64,000 bases of DNA from JALZMG01 sp963844175. GTDB lineage: Bacteria; Actinomycetota; Acidimicrobiia; Acidimicrobiales; Ilumatobacteraceae. Shown here piece by piece: positions 16,797 to 25,716 of this stretch. Positions within the stretch are counted from its first letter, which is position 1. Every line of letters begins with the position of its first letter. Made by a program: the position numbers and the translations under genes. The notes under the pieces were generated by a model. That model was not told the origin of the DNA. It made no database searches and saw only the letters and a list, made by a program, of their open reading frames with translations. The DNA lies in assembly GCA_963844175.1 (NCBI GenBank), contig CAWJNE010000021.1:434001-498000 (forward strand). The letters are read 5' to 3'.

Positions 16797-17804
16797 GTGT
16801 TGTTCGTCACTCACGAGGCGTACCTCGGGCACCTCACCGGACCGGGGCATCCCGAGCGTCCGGCCCGCTTGGAGGCGGTCATCGCCGGTGCCCGTCGGCA
16901 GGGCGTGGTCGATGCGCTGACGGAGCTCGAGCCGGTGCCCGCCAGTCGCGTCGATCTGGAGCGGGTCCACCCGTCGTGGTACCTCGACCGGCTCGACGAG
17001 ATGTCCGAAGCCGGCGGCGGCTGGATCGACGCCGACACCAGGTTGAGCGCCGGCTCGGCCAGTGCCGCCGGGCTGGCGGCAGGTGCCGGGCTCACGGCGG
17101 TGGCGGCGCTGCGGGAAGGTCGCGGCGACGCGGCGTTCTGCGCCGTCCGGCCTCCCGGCCACCACGCCACGCCGACCGACTCGATGGGGTTCTGCCTCGT
17201 CTCCAACGTGGCCGTCGTGGCGGCCTCGCTCGCCGCCGCCGGCGAGCGGGTCTGGGTGTTCGACTACGACGCCCATCACGGCAACGGGACCCAGGCGGCG
17301 TTCGAATCCGACCCGCGAGTGCTGTTCGTCAGCCTCCACCAGTGGCCGCTGTACCCCGGAACGGGGCGGCTGACCGAACAGGGCGCCGGCGCCGGCATCG
17401 GGACCACGATGAACCTGCCGATGCCCGCCGGCACGACGGGCGACGTCTACCTCCGGGCCTTCGACGAGGTGATCGCCCCCGTGGTCGAGCGGTTCGCGCC
17501 GACCTGGCTCCTCGTCTCGGCGGGCTTCGACGCCCACCGCGACGATCCGCTCGCCGAGCTCGGGCTCACCGCCGGCGACTACTCGCTGCTGACCCAACGG
17601 GCGGCGCAGTTCGTCGGTCGAGGACGGACGGTGGCGATGCTCGAAGGTGGGTACGACCTCGACGCGCTGTCGTCGTGCGCGGCCGCCGTCCTGTCGACGC
17701 TGGCAGGCGCGCCGACCCATCCCGAGCGGCCGAGCGCCGGCGGCCCGGGCCGCCACGTCGTCGACGACGCAGCGCGGCTGTGGACGACGAGCCCACCGTC
17801 CTGA
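16797..17804 (+). CDS. Histone-deacetylase-like amidohydrolase (AcuC/AphA family)
   Basis: 335 residues of the arginase/deacetylase superfamily, zinc hydrolases that act on acetylated amines. Motifs: RPPGHHATPTDSMGFCLVSN (catalytic His pair), FDYDAHHGNGTQAAF (metal Asp and His), SLHQWPLYPGTG and SAGFDAHRDDPLAELGL. GTG at 16797 is chosen because TVLFVTHEAYLGHLTGPGHP is the usual N-terminus. A TAGGCT box lies 14 bases upstream. It is divergent from the acetyltransferase gene, an arrangement suggesting an acetylation/deacetylation pair (inference). Confidence 0.95.
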   Translation: MLFVTHEAYLGHLTGPGHPERPARLEAVIAGARRQGVVDALTELEPVPASRVDLERVHPSWYLDRLDEMSEAGGGWIDADTRLSAGSASAAGLAAGAGLTAVAALREGRGDAAFCAVRPPGHHATPTDSMGFCLVSNVAVVAASLAAAGERVWVFDYDAHHGNGTQAAFESDPRVLFVSLHQWPLYPGTGRLTEQGAGAGIGTTMNLPMPAGTTGDVYLRAFDEVIAPVVERFAPTWLLVSAGFDAHRDDPLAELGLTAGDYSLLTQRAAQFVGRGRTVAMLEGGYDLDALSSCAAAVLSTLAGAPTHPERPSAGGPGRHVVDDAARLWTTSPPS

Positions 17805-17851
17805 GCGCCGCGCCGTAGCCTCCGCGACGTGCGGCTCGAAGGGACGATGTC

Positions 17852-19270
17852 GTGATCCCGGCCCGCTTCGCGCCCGTCCTGGCCGAGCTGCAGCCGCTCG
17901 CCGCTACCTTCGGCGCCGCCGGTCATCGGCTGTACCTGGTCGGCGGCGCGGTGCGCGACCTGCTGCTCGGCAGCGAGCGGCAGGACTACGACCTCGACCT
18001 GACGACGGACGCCCGGCCGCCGGAGATCAAGGCCCTCGTCGCCGGTTGGGGTCACGCCGTGTGGACCCAGGGCGAACGGTTCGGCACGATCGGGGCCCGG
18101 CGCGACCAGCCCGGCGGGTCGGCGCGCACGATCGAGATCACGACGTTCCGGTCGGACGTCTATGTCGACGACTCGCGCAAGCCGCACGTGACGTTCGGCG
18201 ACGACATCGAGACCGACCTCCACCGTCGCGACTTCACGATCAACGCGATGGCGCTGGAACTGACCGGGGACGACGGCGGGGTCGCCCTCGTCGATCCGTA
18301 CGGCGGCGCCGTCGACCTCGCCACCTCGACGCTGCGCACGCCCGGTCCGCCCGAGGTGAGCTTCGACGACGATCCGCTGCGGATGCTGCGGGCCGCTCGG
18401 TTCGTCGCCGGCTACGACCTCGCACCCGTGCCGGAGCTGGTCGCCGCCGTCGTCGAGCGCGGCGGGCGGCTCGACATCGTGTCGCGCGAGCGGGTCCGCG
18501 ACGAGCTCGACAAGCTGATCGTCGTGCCCCGGCCGTCGGCGGGGCTGTGGTTCCTCGTCGACACCGGGCTGGCCGAGCACTTCCTCCCCGAGCTGCCGGC
18601 GCTGCGGCTGGAGCGCGACCCGATCCACCGTCACAAGGACGTGCTCAGCCACACGATCGCTGTGATCGAGAACGTGCAGCCGGGTCCGGACCACGACTTC
18701 CGGCTGACCCGGCTGGCGGCACTGTTCCACGACGTCGGCAAGCCGGCGACCCGCGGTTACCAACCTGGGAAGGGCACGACGTTCCACCACCACGACGTCG
18801 TCGGGGCGCGCATGACGAGGCGGCGGATGGAGGCGCTGCGGTACCCGGCGGCGGACATCGCCGCCGTGGCCGAGCTCGTCTTCCTGCACCTGCGATTCCA
18901 CACCTACAAGATGGGCTGGAGCGACGCCGCCGTTCGGCGGTACGTGCGCGATGCCGGCCCCCTGCTGGCCGAGCTCAACGTGCTGACCCGGTCCGACTGC
19001 ACCACCCGCGACGAGCGCAAGGCGGCCCGGCTGGCGAAGCGGATGGACGAGCTCGAAGCGCGCGTCGACGAGCTCGCCGCGGAGGAGGAGCTGGCGGCGA
19101 TCCGCCCCGAGCTGGACGGTCGGGCCGTGATGGAGCACCTCGGGGTGGCGCCAGGACCGGTCGTCGGGGAGGCGCTGGCCCACCTGCTGGAGATCCGCCT
19201 CGACGAGGGCGAGATCGGCCACGCCGAAGCCCTCAAGCGCCTCGACGCCTGGTGGCGGGACCGCGCCTGA
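17852..19270 (+). CDS. pcnA: CCA tRNA nucleotidyltransferase (PcnA/PcnB-type)
   Basis: Adds the CCA end to tRNAs. 472 residues: nucleotidyltransferase head (YLVGGAVRDLLLG, then DYDLDLTTDARP), the RRDFTINAMAL motif, DDPLRMLRAARFVAGYDL, and a C-terminal HD domain (FHDVGKPATR, HHHDVVGARM). GTG start has GAAGGGA upstream and follows a tiny open frame starting at GTG 17829, 7 bases after TAGCCT, whose stop overlaps this GTG. Same neighbourhood as mycobacterial pcnA. Confidence 0.95.
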   Translation: MIPARFAPVLAELQPLAATFGAAGHRLYLVGGAVRDLLLGSERQDYDLDLTTDARPPEIKALVAGWGHAVWTQGERFGTIGARRDQPGGSARTIEITTFRSDVYVDDSRKPHVTFGDDIETDLHRRDFTINAMALELTGDDGGVALVDPYGGAVDLATSTLRTPGPPEVSFDDDPLRMLRAARFVAGYDLAPVPELVAAVVERGGRLDIVSRERVRDELDKLIVVPRPSAGLWFLVDTGLAEHFLPELPALRLERDPIHRHKDVLSHTIAVIENVQPGPDHDFRLTRLAALFHDVGKPATRGYQPGKGTTFHHHDVVGARMTRRRMEALRYPAADIAAVAELVFLHLRFHTYKMGWSDAAVRRYVRDAGPLLAELNVLTRSDCTTRDERKAARLAKRMDELEARVDELAAEEELAAIRPELDGRAVMEHLGVAPGPVVGEALAHLLEIRLDEGEIGHAEALKRLDAWWRDRA

Positions 19271-19380
19271 CCGCAACGTCTCCCCGTCCGAGGTCTCAGC
19301 GCACCGGAGGGTTCCACCCCGCAGGCGGTGCCGCAGGCCCCCGGGTGCAGGGAAACCTGCGACGGCGCGACGGCGCCTCC

Positions 19381-19386
19381 TAGCGT
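19381..19386 (+). promoter_or_regulatory. -10 box of the GGDEF-EAL gene
   Basis: TAGCGT, 6 bases before the GTG start at 19393, as expected for a leaderless message. Confidence 0.45.
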
Positions 19387-19392
19387 GCAGTC

Positions 19393-21690
19393 GTGCGCGC
19401 TGACGTCACCGATGGCTCGGGCATCCGCCGTCGAGCCAAGACGTGGCGCTGGGTGCTGTCGGTCGTCGTGGCCGGCGCCCTGCTCGTCGGGCTGGTCGTC
19501 CTCGTCATCCGCCTGGACACCGACCGTTCGGCGCGCGCCGTCGCCGCGGCCATCGTTGCCGCACTGCTGGCCGTCGCCGCAGTGGTCATCACCTGGCTCG
19601 AGTCGCGGCGCATCACGGGCCACCTCAACCGCACGATCGACCGGCTGATCGAGGCCGAGTCCGAGCTGCGCGTTCTGCTCGACGACCTTCCGGAAGCGGT
19701 GATGTCGGTCGACGATCACGGGATCGTGCGCGGCGCCAACGCCCGCGCCGCCGAGCTCGTCGGCCAGCCCGTCGAGGACCTCGTCGGGCGCCGACTCGAC
19801 GGGTTCGTCGAGTCGTCGCGCCTCGACGAGCTGACGTCCTGGCTGGCGGGTGGGCGGCGCGGTGAAGCGGTCCCGCCGATGTCCCTGCGCGTGCTGCGCG
19901 CCGGCGCCCCGACGGCGACGCTGGTCGAGGCCCTGGTCGAGCGGCCCCACCGCAGCGCCGGCGCGGCGATCGTGCGGCTGCGCGACATCACCGAGCGAGA
20001 GGCGCGCGGTCAGGCCCTGGAGCAGGCCCGCCAACGGTTCCAGCAGGCCTTCCACTCGGCGCCGACGGGCATGGCCCTCGTGCGCATGCACGACTCGACG
20101 ATCATCGACGCCAACCGTTCGCTGGCCGAGATGCTCGAGCGTCCGATCGGTCAGCTGGTCGGCCGATCGATCCGCGACTTCACCCATCCCGACGACCTGC
20201 GCGTTGCCGAGGCCCACGGCGCCCGGCTCGAGCTCGACAGCAGCGACAGCTACCTGCTCGACCAACGCTTCCTGCGCAGCGACGGCGAGTTCGTGTGGGC
20301 GCGCACTCGCGTCGCGCTGACCGAGGACAACGGCGTGGCGCTGGCGATCACCCACATCGAGGACGTGACCGAGCAGCGCCGCACCGCCGAGCGCCTGCAG
20401 TGGGCGGCCAGCCACGACGACCTGACCGGCCTCCCCAACCGCACCGAGCTGCTGGCGCGCGTCGACGCGTTGCTGGCCGACGCGGTGGTCGGTGACATCG
20501 CGCTGTTGTTCATCGACCTCGACAACTTCAAGACCGTCAACGACAGCCTCGGCCACGGCATCGGCGACACGTTGCTGACGGCGATGACGGCGCGGCTGCG
20601 GCGCGTCGTCGGTGACGACGTGCTGCTGGCCCGCTTCGGCGGGGACGAGTTCGTGGTGGTGCTGACCGAGGTGGCGACGGGCGGCGCGCCGCCGGTCGAG
20701 GTGGCCGAGCGGCTGCGCACCGCACTGCGCGACGCGGTCGACGTCGAGGGGACGGAGATGTTCGTCACGTCGAGCATCGGCGTGTCGGTCAACGACCGGG
20801 AGGGCACCACCGCCACCGACCTGCTGCGCGACGCCGATGCGGCGATGTACCGCGCCAAGGCCCGTGGCCGGGACTGCGTGGAGACGTTCCTGCCGGGCAC
20901 CCGCGAGACCACCGTGATGGCCCTGCGCACGGCCACCGAGCTGCGCCGGGGGCTCGAACGGGGTGAGATCGTCCCGTACTTCCAGCCGATCGTCGAGCTG
21001 ACCACCGGGCACGTGACCGGGTTCGAGGCCCTGGCCCGCTGGCTGCACCCCGATCGTGGCCTGCTGGCGCCCGACCAGTTCCTCGTGATGGCCGAGGAGA
21101 CAGGGCTCGTCGACGAGATCGGGGCCGTGATCCTGGAGGACGCGCTGGCCCAGCTCGCCTCGTGGCGGGCCCGCCAGCTGCCGTTCGCCGACGCCACGTT
21201 GGCCGTCAACGTCGGGACCCGCCAGGTGGTCGACCCGGCCTTCGCCGCCATGGTCGGCGACCTGCTGGCCCAGACGGGCATCCCGGCCGACTCGCTGTGG
21301 CTGGAGATCACCGAGACCGCCCTGCTGGCCGACGTGAAGGCGTCCACGGTGGCCCTGCGCAACCTGCGCAGCCTCGGGTTGCACCTCGCCGTCGACGACT
21401 TCGGCACCGGCTACTCGTCGTTGACGTACCTCAAGCGGTTCCCGGTCGAGGCGATCAAGATCGATCGCAGCTTCGTGGCCGGTCTGGGGCTGGACGTCGA
21501 GGACACGACGATCGTGGAGGCGGTCGTCAACCTGGGGCACTCCTTCAACATGGCCGTCGTCGCCGAGGGACTGGAGACCCCGCTGCAGCTCTCCCGCCTG
21601 CGCGAGCTGGGCTGCGACCGCGGCCAGGGGTACTTGTTCGGCCGGCCGCGCCCGGCGTCGATCGTGGAGGCCGAGCGGGCCGGCGCCTGA
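19393..21690 (+). CDS. Membrane diguanylate cyclase/phosphodiesterase (PAS-PAS-GGDEF-EAL)
   Basis: Predicted c-di-GMP turnover enzyme of 765 residues. Two N-terminal membrane spans (residues ~18-35 and ~45-65), two PAS domains (about 85-205 and 210-335), a GGDEF domain with intact GGDEF at 416-420, and an EAL domain with E545-A-L, VDDFGTGYSSL, AIKIDRSFV and AEGLETP. Both catalytic signatures look intact, so it may be bifunctional. The inhibitory RxxD site is not obvious: the stretch before GGDEF is VVGDDVLLARF. Divergent or unrelated neighbours give no clue to the signal. Confidence 0.95.
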   Translation: MRADVTDGSGIRRRAKTWRWVLSVVVAGALLVGLVVLVIRLDTDRSARAVAAAIVAALLAVAAVVITWLESRRITGHLNRTIDRLIEAESELRVLLDDLPEAVMSVDDHGIVRGANARAAELVGQPVEDLVGRRLDGFVESSRLDELTSWLAGGRRGEAVPPMSLRVLRAGAPTATLVEALVERPHRSAGAAIVRLRDITEREARGQALEQARQRFQQAFHSAPTGMALVRMHDSTIIDANRSLAEMLERPIGQLVGRSIRDFTHPDDLRVAEAHGARLELDSSDSYLLDQRFLRSDGEFVWARTRVALTEDNGVALAITHIEDVTEQRRTAERLQWAASHDDLTGLPNRTELLARVDALLADAVVGDIALLFIDLDNFKTVNDSLGHGIGDTLLTAMTARLRRVVGDDVLLARFGGDEFVVVLTEVATGGAPPVEVAERLRTALRDAVDVEGTEMFVTSSIGVSVNDREGTTATDLLRDADAAMYRAKARGRDCVETFLPGTRETTVMALRTATELRRGLERGEIVPYFQPIVELTTGHVTGFEALARWLHPDRGLLAPDQFLVMAEETGLVDEIGAVILEDALAQLASWRARQLPFADATLAVNVGTRQVVDPAFAAMVGDLLAQTGIPADSLWLEITETALLADVKASTVALRNLRSLGLHLAVDDFGTGYSSLTYLKRFPVEAIKIDRSFVAGLGLDVEDTTIVEAVVNLGHSFNMAVVAEGLETPLQLSRLRELGCDRGQGYLFGRPRPASIVEAERAGA

Positions 21691-21819
21691 CGCGTCGCCG
21701 GCGCCTCATGCGGTTCGCAACCGGATCTCATGGGTTGGCGCCGAACGTTCGTCCCACTACGGTCCGCCGCCCGGGCGGGCCCGGCGGAAGCGGCTGCGCC
21801 GCATGAACCTGGAGGGACG

Positions 21820-23544
21820 ATGAGACGGACGAGTCAGCGGTTGCTGCTCCTGTGCGCACCAGTGGCGTTGGTCGTCGCCGCGTGCGGCGGCGGCGGATCG
21901 AGCAGCGACGAGCCCGAGGAGACCTCGGCGCCGGCGACGCAGGCGACGACGGCCACGACGGCGGCCTCCGAGACCACTGCGGTCACGGAGACGACCGAGG
22001 GCACGGAGGAGACGAAGCCGACCACCGAGGGCACGGAGCCCGACGACACCACCGAGGGCACGGAGCCCGACGACACGTCGGAGGGCACTAGCCCGTCCGG
22101 GTCCGGCGAGATCTCGAGCTACGAGGACGTCCAGCCGGCCGTGATCCAGATCGAGACCCAGGGGTCGTTCCGTGACCCGGAGATCGGGCAGGCGTCGGCC
22201 TCGGGCAGCGGCAGCGGGTTCATCATCAGCCCGGACGGGCTGGCCGTGACGAACAACCACGTCGTCACGGGCGCGGCGACGCTCGAGGTCTACGTCGGCG
22301 GCGACCGAGAGACGAGCTACAACGCCCAGGTGCTCGGCGTGTCCGAGTGCTCGGACCTCGCCCTGATCCAGATCGACGCCGACGAGGAGCTCCCCTACCT
22401 CGACTGGTACGACGGAGACATCACGGCGGGCCTCGACGTCTACGCCGCCGGGTTCCCGCTCGGCGACCCCGAGTTCACGCTGACCCGTGGCATCGTCACC
22501 AAGGCCGAGGCCGATGGCGACATCACCGGCTCGTCCTCCATCGACCACACGGTCGAGCACGACGCCAGCACCCACCCCGGCAACTCCGGCGGCCCGATCG
22601 TGTCGTCCGACGGCGACGTCGTGGCCGTCCACTACGCCGGTGTGAGCCTCGATTCCGGCATCCAGAAGTTCGGCATCGCGTCGGACCTCGCCCAGCCGGT
22701 CGTCGACCGGCTGCAGGACGGCGACTACGAGGCGCTCGGCATCAACGGGTGGGCCGTGGTCGACGAGGAGCAGGGGCTGTCCGGAATCTGGGTCGCCGGG
22801 GTCGAGCCCGGTTCGCCCGCGGCGGACGCGGCGATCCTGGCCGGCGACATCGTCACGACGATGAACGGCCTGCCGGTCGGCAGCGACGGCACGTTCCGCG
22901 ACTACTGCGACATCATCCGCACCGCCGGCGAGGGCAACCCGATCGGCGTCGAGGTGCTGCGCTACGACACCTCGGAGGTGCTGCGCGGCGAGATCAACGG
23001 CGATGGGCCGCTCGAGCTGGCGTTCTCGTTCGCCGAAGAGGTCAGCGACGAAGTCGGTGAGGACACCGGCGCCGCTCCCGTCGCCGCGTACGACCAGGTG
23101 ACCGACGACCTGAACCGGATCTTCATGGACGTGCCGACGGCGTGGACGGCTCGCAACACGTCGCCCTTCATCCTCGAGGACGGGAGCCAGGCGCCGTACA
23201 TCGCCGCCTCCACCAACCTCGAGGGCTTCATCAACGGCTGGACGGATCCCGGTGTCCTCTACGTGCAGATCCCCGCCGGGGCGGACATCGACGACGTGCT
23301 GACGTTCTTCGGCTTCGCCGGGGACTGCACCGACGGCGGGCGGGTCGACTACGCCGACGGCGTGTTCACCGGCAAGTACCAGCTGTGGCTCGACTGCGGG
23401 GGCACGGCGACCGACGTCGTGACGCTGGTGGCAGCCGAGGACGGCGGCGGGGACCTGGCGCTGATCCAGGCCCAGATCCTCACGGACGCCGACATCGCCG
23501 CCCTCGACCAGGCCGTCGCCACCTTCAACGTGGTCGGCGGCTGA
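21820..23544 (+). CDS. HtrA-like lipoprotein serine protease with PDZ
   Basis: Secreted, lipid-anchored quality-control protease of 574 residues. Signal peptide with lipobox VVAAC, a Thr/Glu/Asp-rich linker with repeats, a trypsin-like domain with intact triad (His147 in NNHVV, Asp179 in SDLALIQID, Ser256 in GNSGGP), a PDZ domain (GIWVAGVEPGSPAADAAILA, IVTTMNGLPVG) and an extra C-terminal domain of about 150 residues containing a cysteine pair that I do not recognise. ATG at 21820 has GGAGG 4 bases upstream. Confidence 0.95.
   Translation: MRRTSQRLLLLCAPVALVVAACGGGGSSSDEPEETSAPATQATTATTAASETTAVTETTEGTEETKPTTEGTEPDDTTEGTEPDDTSEGTSPSGSGEISSYEDVQPAVIQIETQGSFRDPEIGQASASGSGSGFIISPDGLAVTNNHVVTGAATLEVYVGGDRETSYNAQVLGVSECSDLALIQIDADEELPYLDWYDGDITAGLDVYAAGFPLGDPEFTLTRGIVTKAEADGDITGSSSIDHTVEHDASTHPGNSGGPIVSSDGDVVAVHYAGVSLDSGIQKFGIASDLAQPVVDRLQDGDYEALGINGWAVVDEEQGLSGIWVAGVEPGSPAADAAILAGDIVTTMNGLPVGSDGTFRDYCDIIRTAGEGNPIGVEVLRYDTSEVLRGEINGDGPLELAFSFAEEVSDEVGEDTGAAPVAAYDQVTDDLNRIFMDVPTAWTARNTSPFILEDGSQAPYIAASTNLEGFINGWTDPGVLYVQIPAGADIDDVLTFFGFAGDCTDGGRVDYADGVFTGKYQLWLDCGGTATDVVTLVAAEDGGGDLALIQAQILTDADIAALDQAVATFNVVGG
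22024..22077 (+). repeat. 27-bp tandem repeat inside the HtrA linker
   Basis: Two nearly identical 27-base units, starting ACCGAGGGCACGGAGCCC, encode TEGTEPDDT twice. They lengthen the linker between the lipid anchor and the protease domain and could vary in number between strains. Confidence 0.8.
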
Positions 23545-23569
23545 GCGACCGCTGACGAGCGCCGAACGC

Positions 23570-23600
23570 GGTGCCCCGCAGCCATGCGCTGCGGGGCACC
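23570..23600. terminator. Bidirectional terminator hairpin
   Basis: A perfect 13-bp stem (left arm GGTGCCCCGCAGC) with a 5-base loop between the convergent HtrA and methyltransferase genes. No T-run follows, as usual for actinobacterial terminators. Confidence 0.8.
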
Positions 23601-23607
23601 GTCGCGT

Positions 23608-24180
23608 TCAGGAACCCTGCTTGCGGGTCTTCACGACGAGCGTCGTCGGCACCGGGTGCTCGGCGTCCACGCCGAGCTCGTGGAACGCCTCGATGCGGAA
23701 GTTCGTGCGGGCCAGTGCGGTGAGCAGCTCCCCGACCGTGCGCTCGTCATCGCCGTACCGCCGCAGCGCGCCGTCGGACCCGACGCCGACGGAGGCGAAC
23801 GGATGGGCCAGGGCGACGACGAACGGAGCACCCGCCTTCAGGACGCGGTGCACCTGGCGGAGCGTCCGCCCGAGGTCGATGTCGTCGTCCATCGTGTGCG
23901 ACGACAGGACGAGGTCGATCGTGCCGCTCGGCGCGAAGCCGAGATCGGCGAGGTCCCCGTGGTGGCACTCCACCGAGACCTCGGCCCGGGCGGCGTCGGC
24001 GCGCAGGTCAGCGATGCGATCGACGTCGGGGTCGAGGGCGATCACCTTGGCGCCCTGGGCGGCCAGCGTGACGGCGTTGCCGGCGATCCCGAGCTCGATG
24101 ACGCGCTTGCCGCCCGACACGTCGCCGACGAGGTGGAGCTGGTCGTCGCCGGGGACGTCGTCGCCATAGGTCACGGTCAC
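23608..24180 (-). CDS. Class I SAM-dependent methyltransferase
   Basis: 190 residues. SAM-binding motif RVIELGIAGN (the last glycine of GxGxG is Asn), acidic motif IALDPDVDRI, then HHGDLADLGFAPSGTIDLVL and VHRVLKAGAPFVVALAHPF. It resembles the small-molecule methyltransferase_11 group; the substrate is unknown. The GTG start at 24180 faces the DUF5318 gene across about 55 bases. Confidence 0.85.
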   Translation of the reverse strand: MTVTYGDDVPGDDQLHLVGDVSGGKRVIELGIAGNAVTLAAQGAKVIALDPDVDRIADLRADAARAEVSVECHHGDLADLGFAPSGTIDLVLSSHTMDDDIDLGRTLRQVHRVLKAGAPFVVALAHPFASVGVGSDGALRRYGDDERTVGELLTALARTNFRIEAFHELGVDAEHPVPTTLVVKTRKQGS

Positions 24181-24236
24181 CTGCCCAGTGTGGCGCGCCG
24201 GGGCGGGCCGGGAGCGAGCACTAGCCTCGCGTGGCG

Positions 24237-24626
24237 ATGACGTTGACGGCCGACTCGCTGCGCGGGCGGAGCGGACGCGGGCAGATCGACCACCGGCTGA
24301 CCCGCCAGCACCTCATCAACGAGTACCGCCGCGGCAGGCTCAGCCAGGACCAGGTCTGCGACGCCCACCCGGAGCTGATCCGGGCGGCCAAGAACGTCGG
24401 CACCGAGACGCAGAACCTGTGCCCGATCTGCGCCACCGCGCAGCTGCGCCTCGTCACCTACGTGTTCGGGCCGCGCCTGCCGGCGCATGGCCGCTGCGTG
24501 TCCACGGCGCGCGAGGTCGCCGCCCTCAACCGGCGCCGTGAGGAGCTGTCGGCGTACGTCGTGGAGGCGTGCGTCGAGTGCCGCTGGCACCACCTCCTCC
24601 GCGTGCTGCCCGTCGGCGGTCGCTAG
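24237..24626 (+). CDS. DUF5318 protein with paired CxxC motifs
   Basis: 129 residues, conserved in actinobacteria (mycobacterial Rv0049 family, next to the rpsF operon there too); function unknown. It starts near RSGRGQIDHRLTRQHLINEY and has CPIC and CVEC pairs that could bind zinc. ATG 24237 lies 8 bases after TAGCCT, which favours it over the GTG two codons earlier. Confidence 0.85.
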   Translation: MTLTADSLRGRSGRGQIDHRLTRQHLINEYRRGRLSQDQVCDAHPELIRAAKNVGTETQNLCPICATAQLRLVTYVFGPRLPAHGRCVSTAREVAALNRRREELSAYVVEACVECRWHHLLRVLPVGGR

Positions 24627-24629
24627 CCC

Positions 24630-25148
24630 ATGGCCAAGGGCCTCGGGGGGCGCCTCGCGGCGACGCTGGTCCTGGTCACGGCGGCGGCGGCGTGCGGCTC
24701 GAACGGTGGTGACAGTGCGCCGGCCGGGCAGCCGCAGGGCTTCGACCGCGTCGCCGTCGAGGTCACCACGGCCGAGGGCAAGCTCTGCGAGCTGTGCCTG
24801 TGGCTGGCCGAGAGCCCGGCCCAGCGGGGGCGCGGATTGACCGAGGTCACGGATCTCGGGCCAGCCGACGGGATGCTGTTCCGGTGGGACGAGCCAGCCA
24901 CGTCGGGGTTCCACATGCGTGAGGTGCCGATCCCGCTGTCGATCGCCTGGTACGGCCCCGACGGTTCGTTCGTGTCGACGGTCGAGATGGCCCCGTGCAC
25001 CCAGGAGCCGCTCTCGGACTGCCCGGTCTACGTTGCGGCCGACTCGTACACCGAGGCGATCGAGGTCCCGGCGGGAGCGCTCGCCGAGTTGGGCATCGGC
25101 CCGGGCAGCCGGCTCGTCGTCCGCGACGAGCCCTGTCCGCAAGCCTGA
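24630..25148 (+). CDS. DUF192 family lipoprotein
   Basis: 172 residues with a signal peptide and lipobox (TAAAAC), followed by a DUF192 domain: AQRGRGLTEVTDLGPADGML, then HMREVPIPLSIAWYG and AIEVPAGALAELGIGPGSRL. The family is exported and of unknown function. It has four extra cysteines after the anchor (CELC and CTQEPLSDC), which could form disulfides. It begins 3 bases after the DUF5318 stop. Confidence 0.88.
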   Translation: MAKGLGGRLAATLVLVTAAAACGSNGGDSAPAGQPQGFDRVAVEVTTAEGKLCELCLWLAESPAQRGRGLTEVTDLGPADGMLFRWDEPATSGFHMREVPIPLSIAWYGPDGSFVSTVEMAPCTQEPLSDCPVYVAADSYTEAIEVPAGALAELGIGPGSRLVVRDEPCPQA

Positions 25149-25150
25149 TT

Positions 25151-25198
25151 CGCCGGCCTGGGCTGTCGTGCTCGCTGCGTAACGAACGCTCGGGAGCT
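25151..25198. repeat. Dispersed intergenic repeat, partial copy C
   Basis: 48 bases whose reverse complement matches 30501-30548 with about seven differences (shared starts AGCTCCCGAGCGTTCGT and CAGGCCGGC). It follows the DUF192 stop, so again the element sits just past a gene end. Confidence 0.65.
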
Positions 25199-25271
25199 GT
25201 CTCGAGGATCATGGGGCCGGGGTGGACCCATGACACCCCTGCGTCAAGCTCCGAGATCGTGGGCACCCCGG

Positions 25272-25277
25272 TACACT
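25272..25277 (+). promoter_or_regulatory. Possible rpsF operon -10 box
   Basis: TACACT about 80 bases before rpsF in a 208-base gap; no convincing -35 is seen. The GC-rich leader between them could fold, but I see no named ribosomal leader motif. Confidence 0.3.
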
Positions 25278-25356
25278 CCCGCCGTCACATTCGCCCTGCC
25301 CCGCAACGGGGCCCCGACCGCTTCGCGCGGGCGGGTCCGAAGGGAGGTCCTCACGC

Positions 25357-25689
25357 ATGATGCGTGCGTACGAGCTCATGGTCATCATCGACGGGGACGT
25401 CGAGGACCCGAAGGCCCAGTCATGGGTCAAGACCGTGACCGACGGCATCACCGCAGCCGGTGGTTCCGTGCACGGCAAGCCCGATTGGTGGGGCAAGCGC
25501 CAGTTCGCCTACCCGATCAACCGCAAAGAAACGGGCTACTACCTGGTCGTCGAGACCGTGGCGCCTCCCGGCGCGCTCGACGAGCTGGAGCGCGCCCTGC
25601 GGCTCGCGGACGACGTCGTCCGCCACAAGCTCATCCGCCTGCCCGACGCCGAGGCCGAGCGGCGCGGCATGGCGGGCGTGGCGGCCTGA
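25357..25689 (+). CDS. rpsF: 30S ribosomal protein S6
   Basis: 110 residues. MRAYELMVIIDGDVEDPKAQ, WWGKRQFAYPINRKETGYYL and the C-terminal VVRHKLIRLP are typical of S6. GGGAGG lies about 9 bases before the ATG. First gene of rpsF-ssb-rpsR-rplI. Confidence 0.97.
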   Translation: MMRAYELMVIIDGDVEDPKAQSWVKTVTDGITAAGGSVHGKPDWWGKRQFAYPINRKETGYYLVVETVAPPGALDELERALRLADDVVRHKLIRLPDAEAERRGMAGVAA

Positions 25690-25716
25690 CGCCGCCCTGC
25701 TGGAAGGACCACAACC

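Noticed and set aside
15975..17756. 593-residue version of the acetyltransferase
   Set aside because: The extra N-terminal 350 codons are antisense to the well-supported histone-deacetylase-like gene.
19271..19392. Possible c-di-GMP riboswitch before the GGDEF-EAL gene, with a GAAA-capped hairpin (19347-19360)
   Set aside because: Only the short GNRA hairpin and a following GACG resemble the class; the rest of the fold is not evident, and the -10 box at 19381 implies that transcription starts after it.
18904..21540. Very long open frame (878 codons) on the minus strand
   Set aside because: It is antisense to pcnA and the GGDEF-EAL gene and has the His/Gln/Arg-rich composition of a GC-rich shadow frame.
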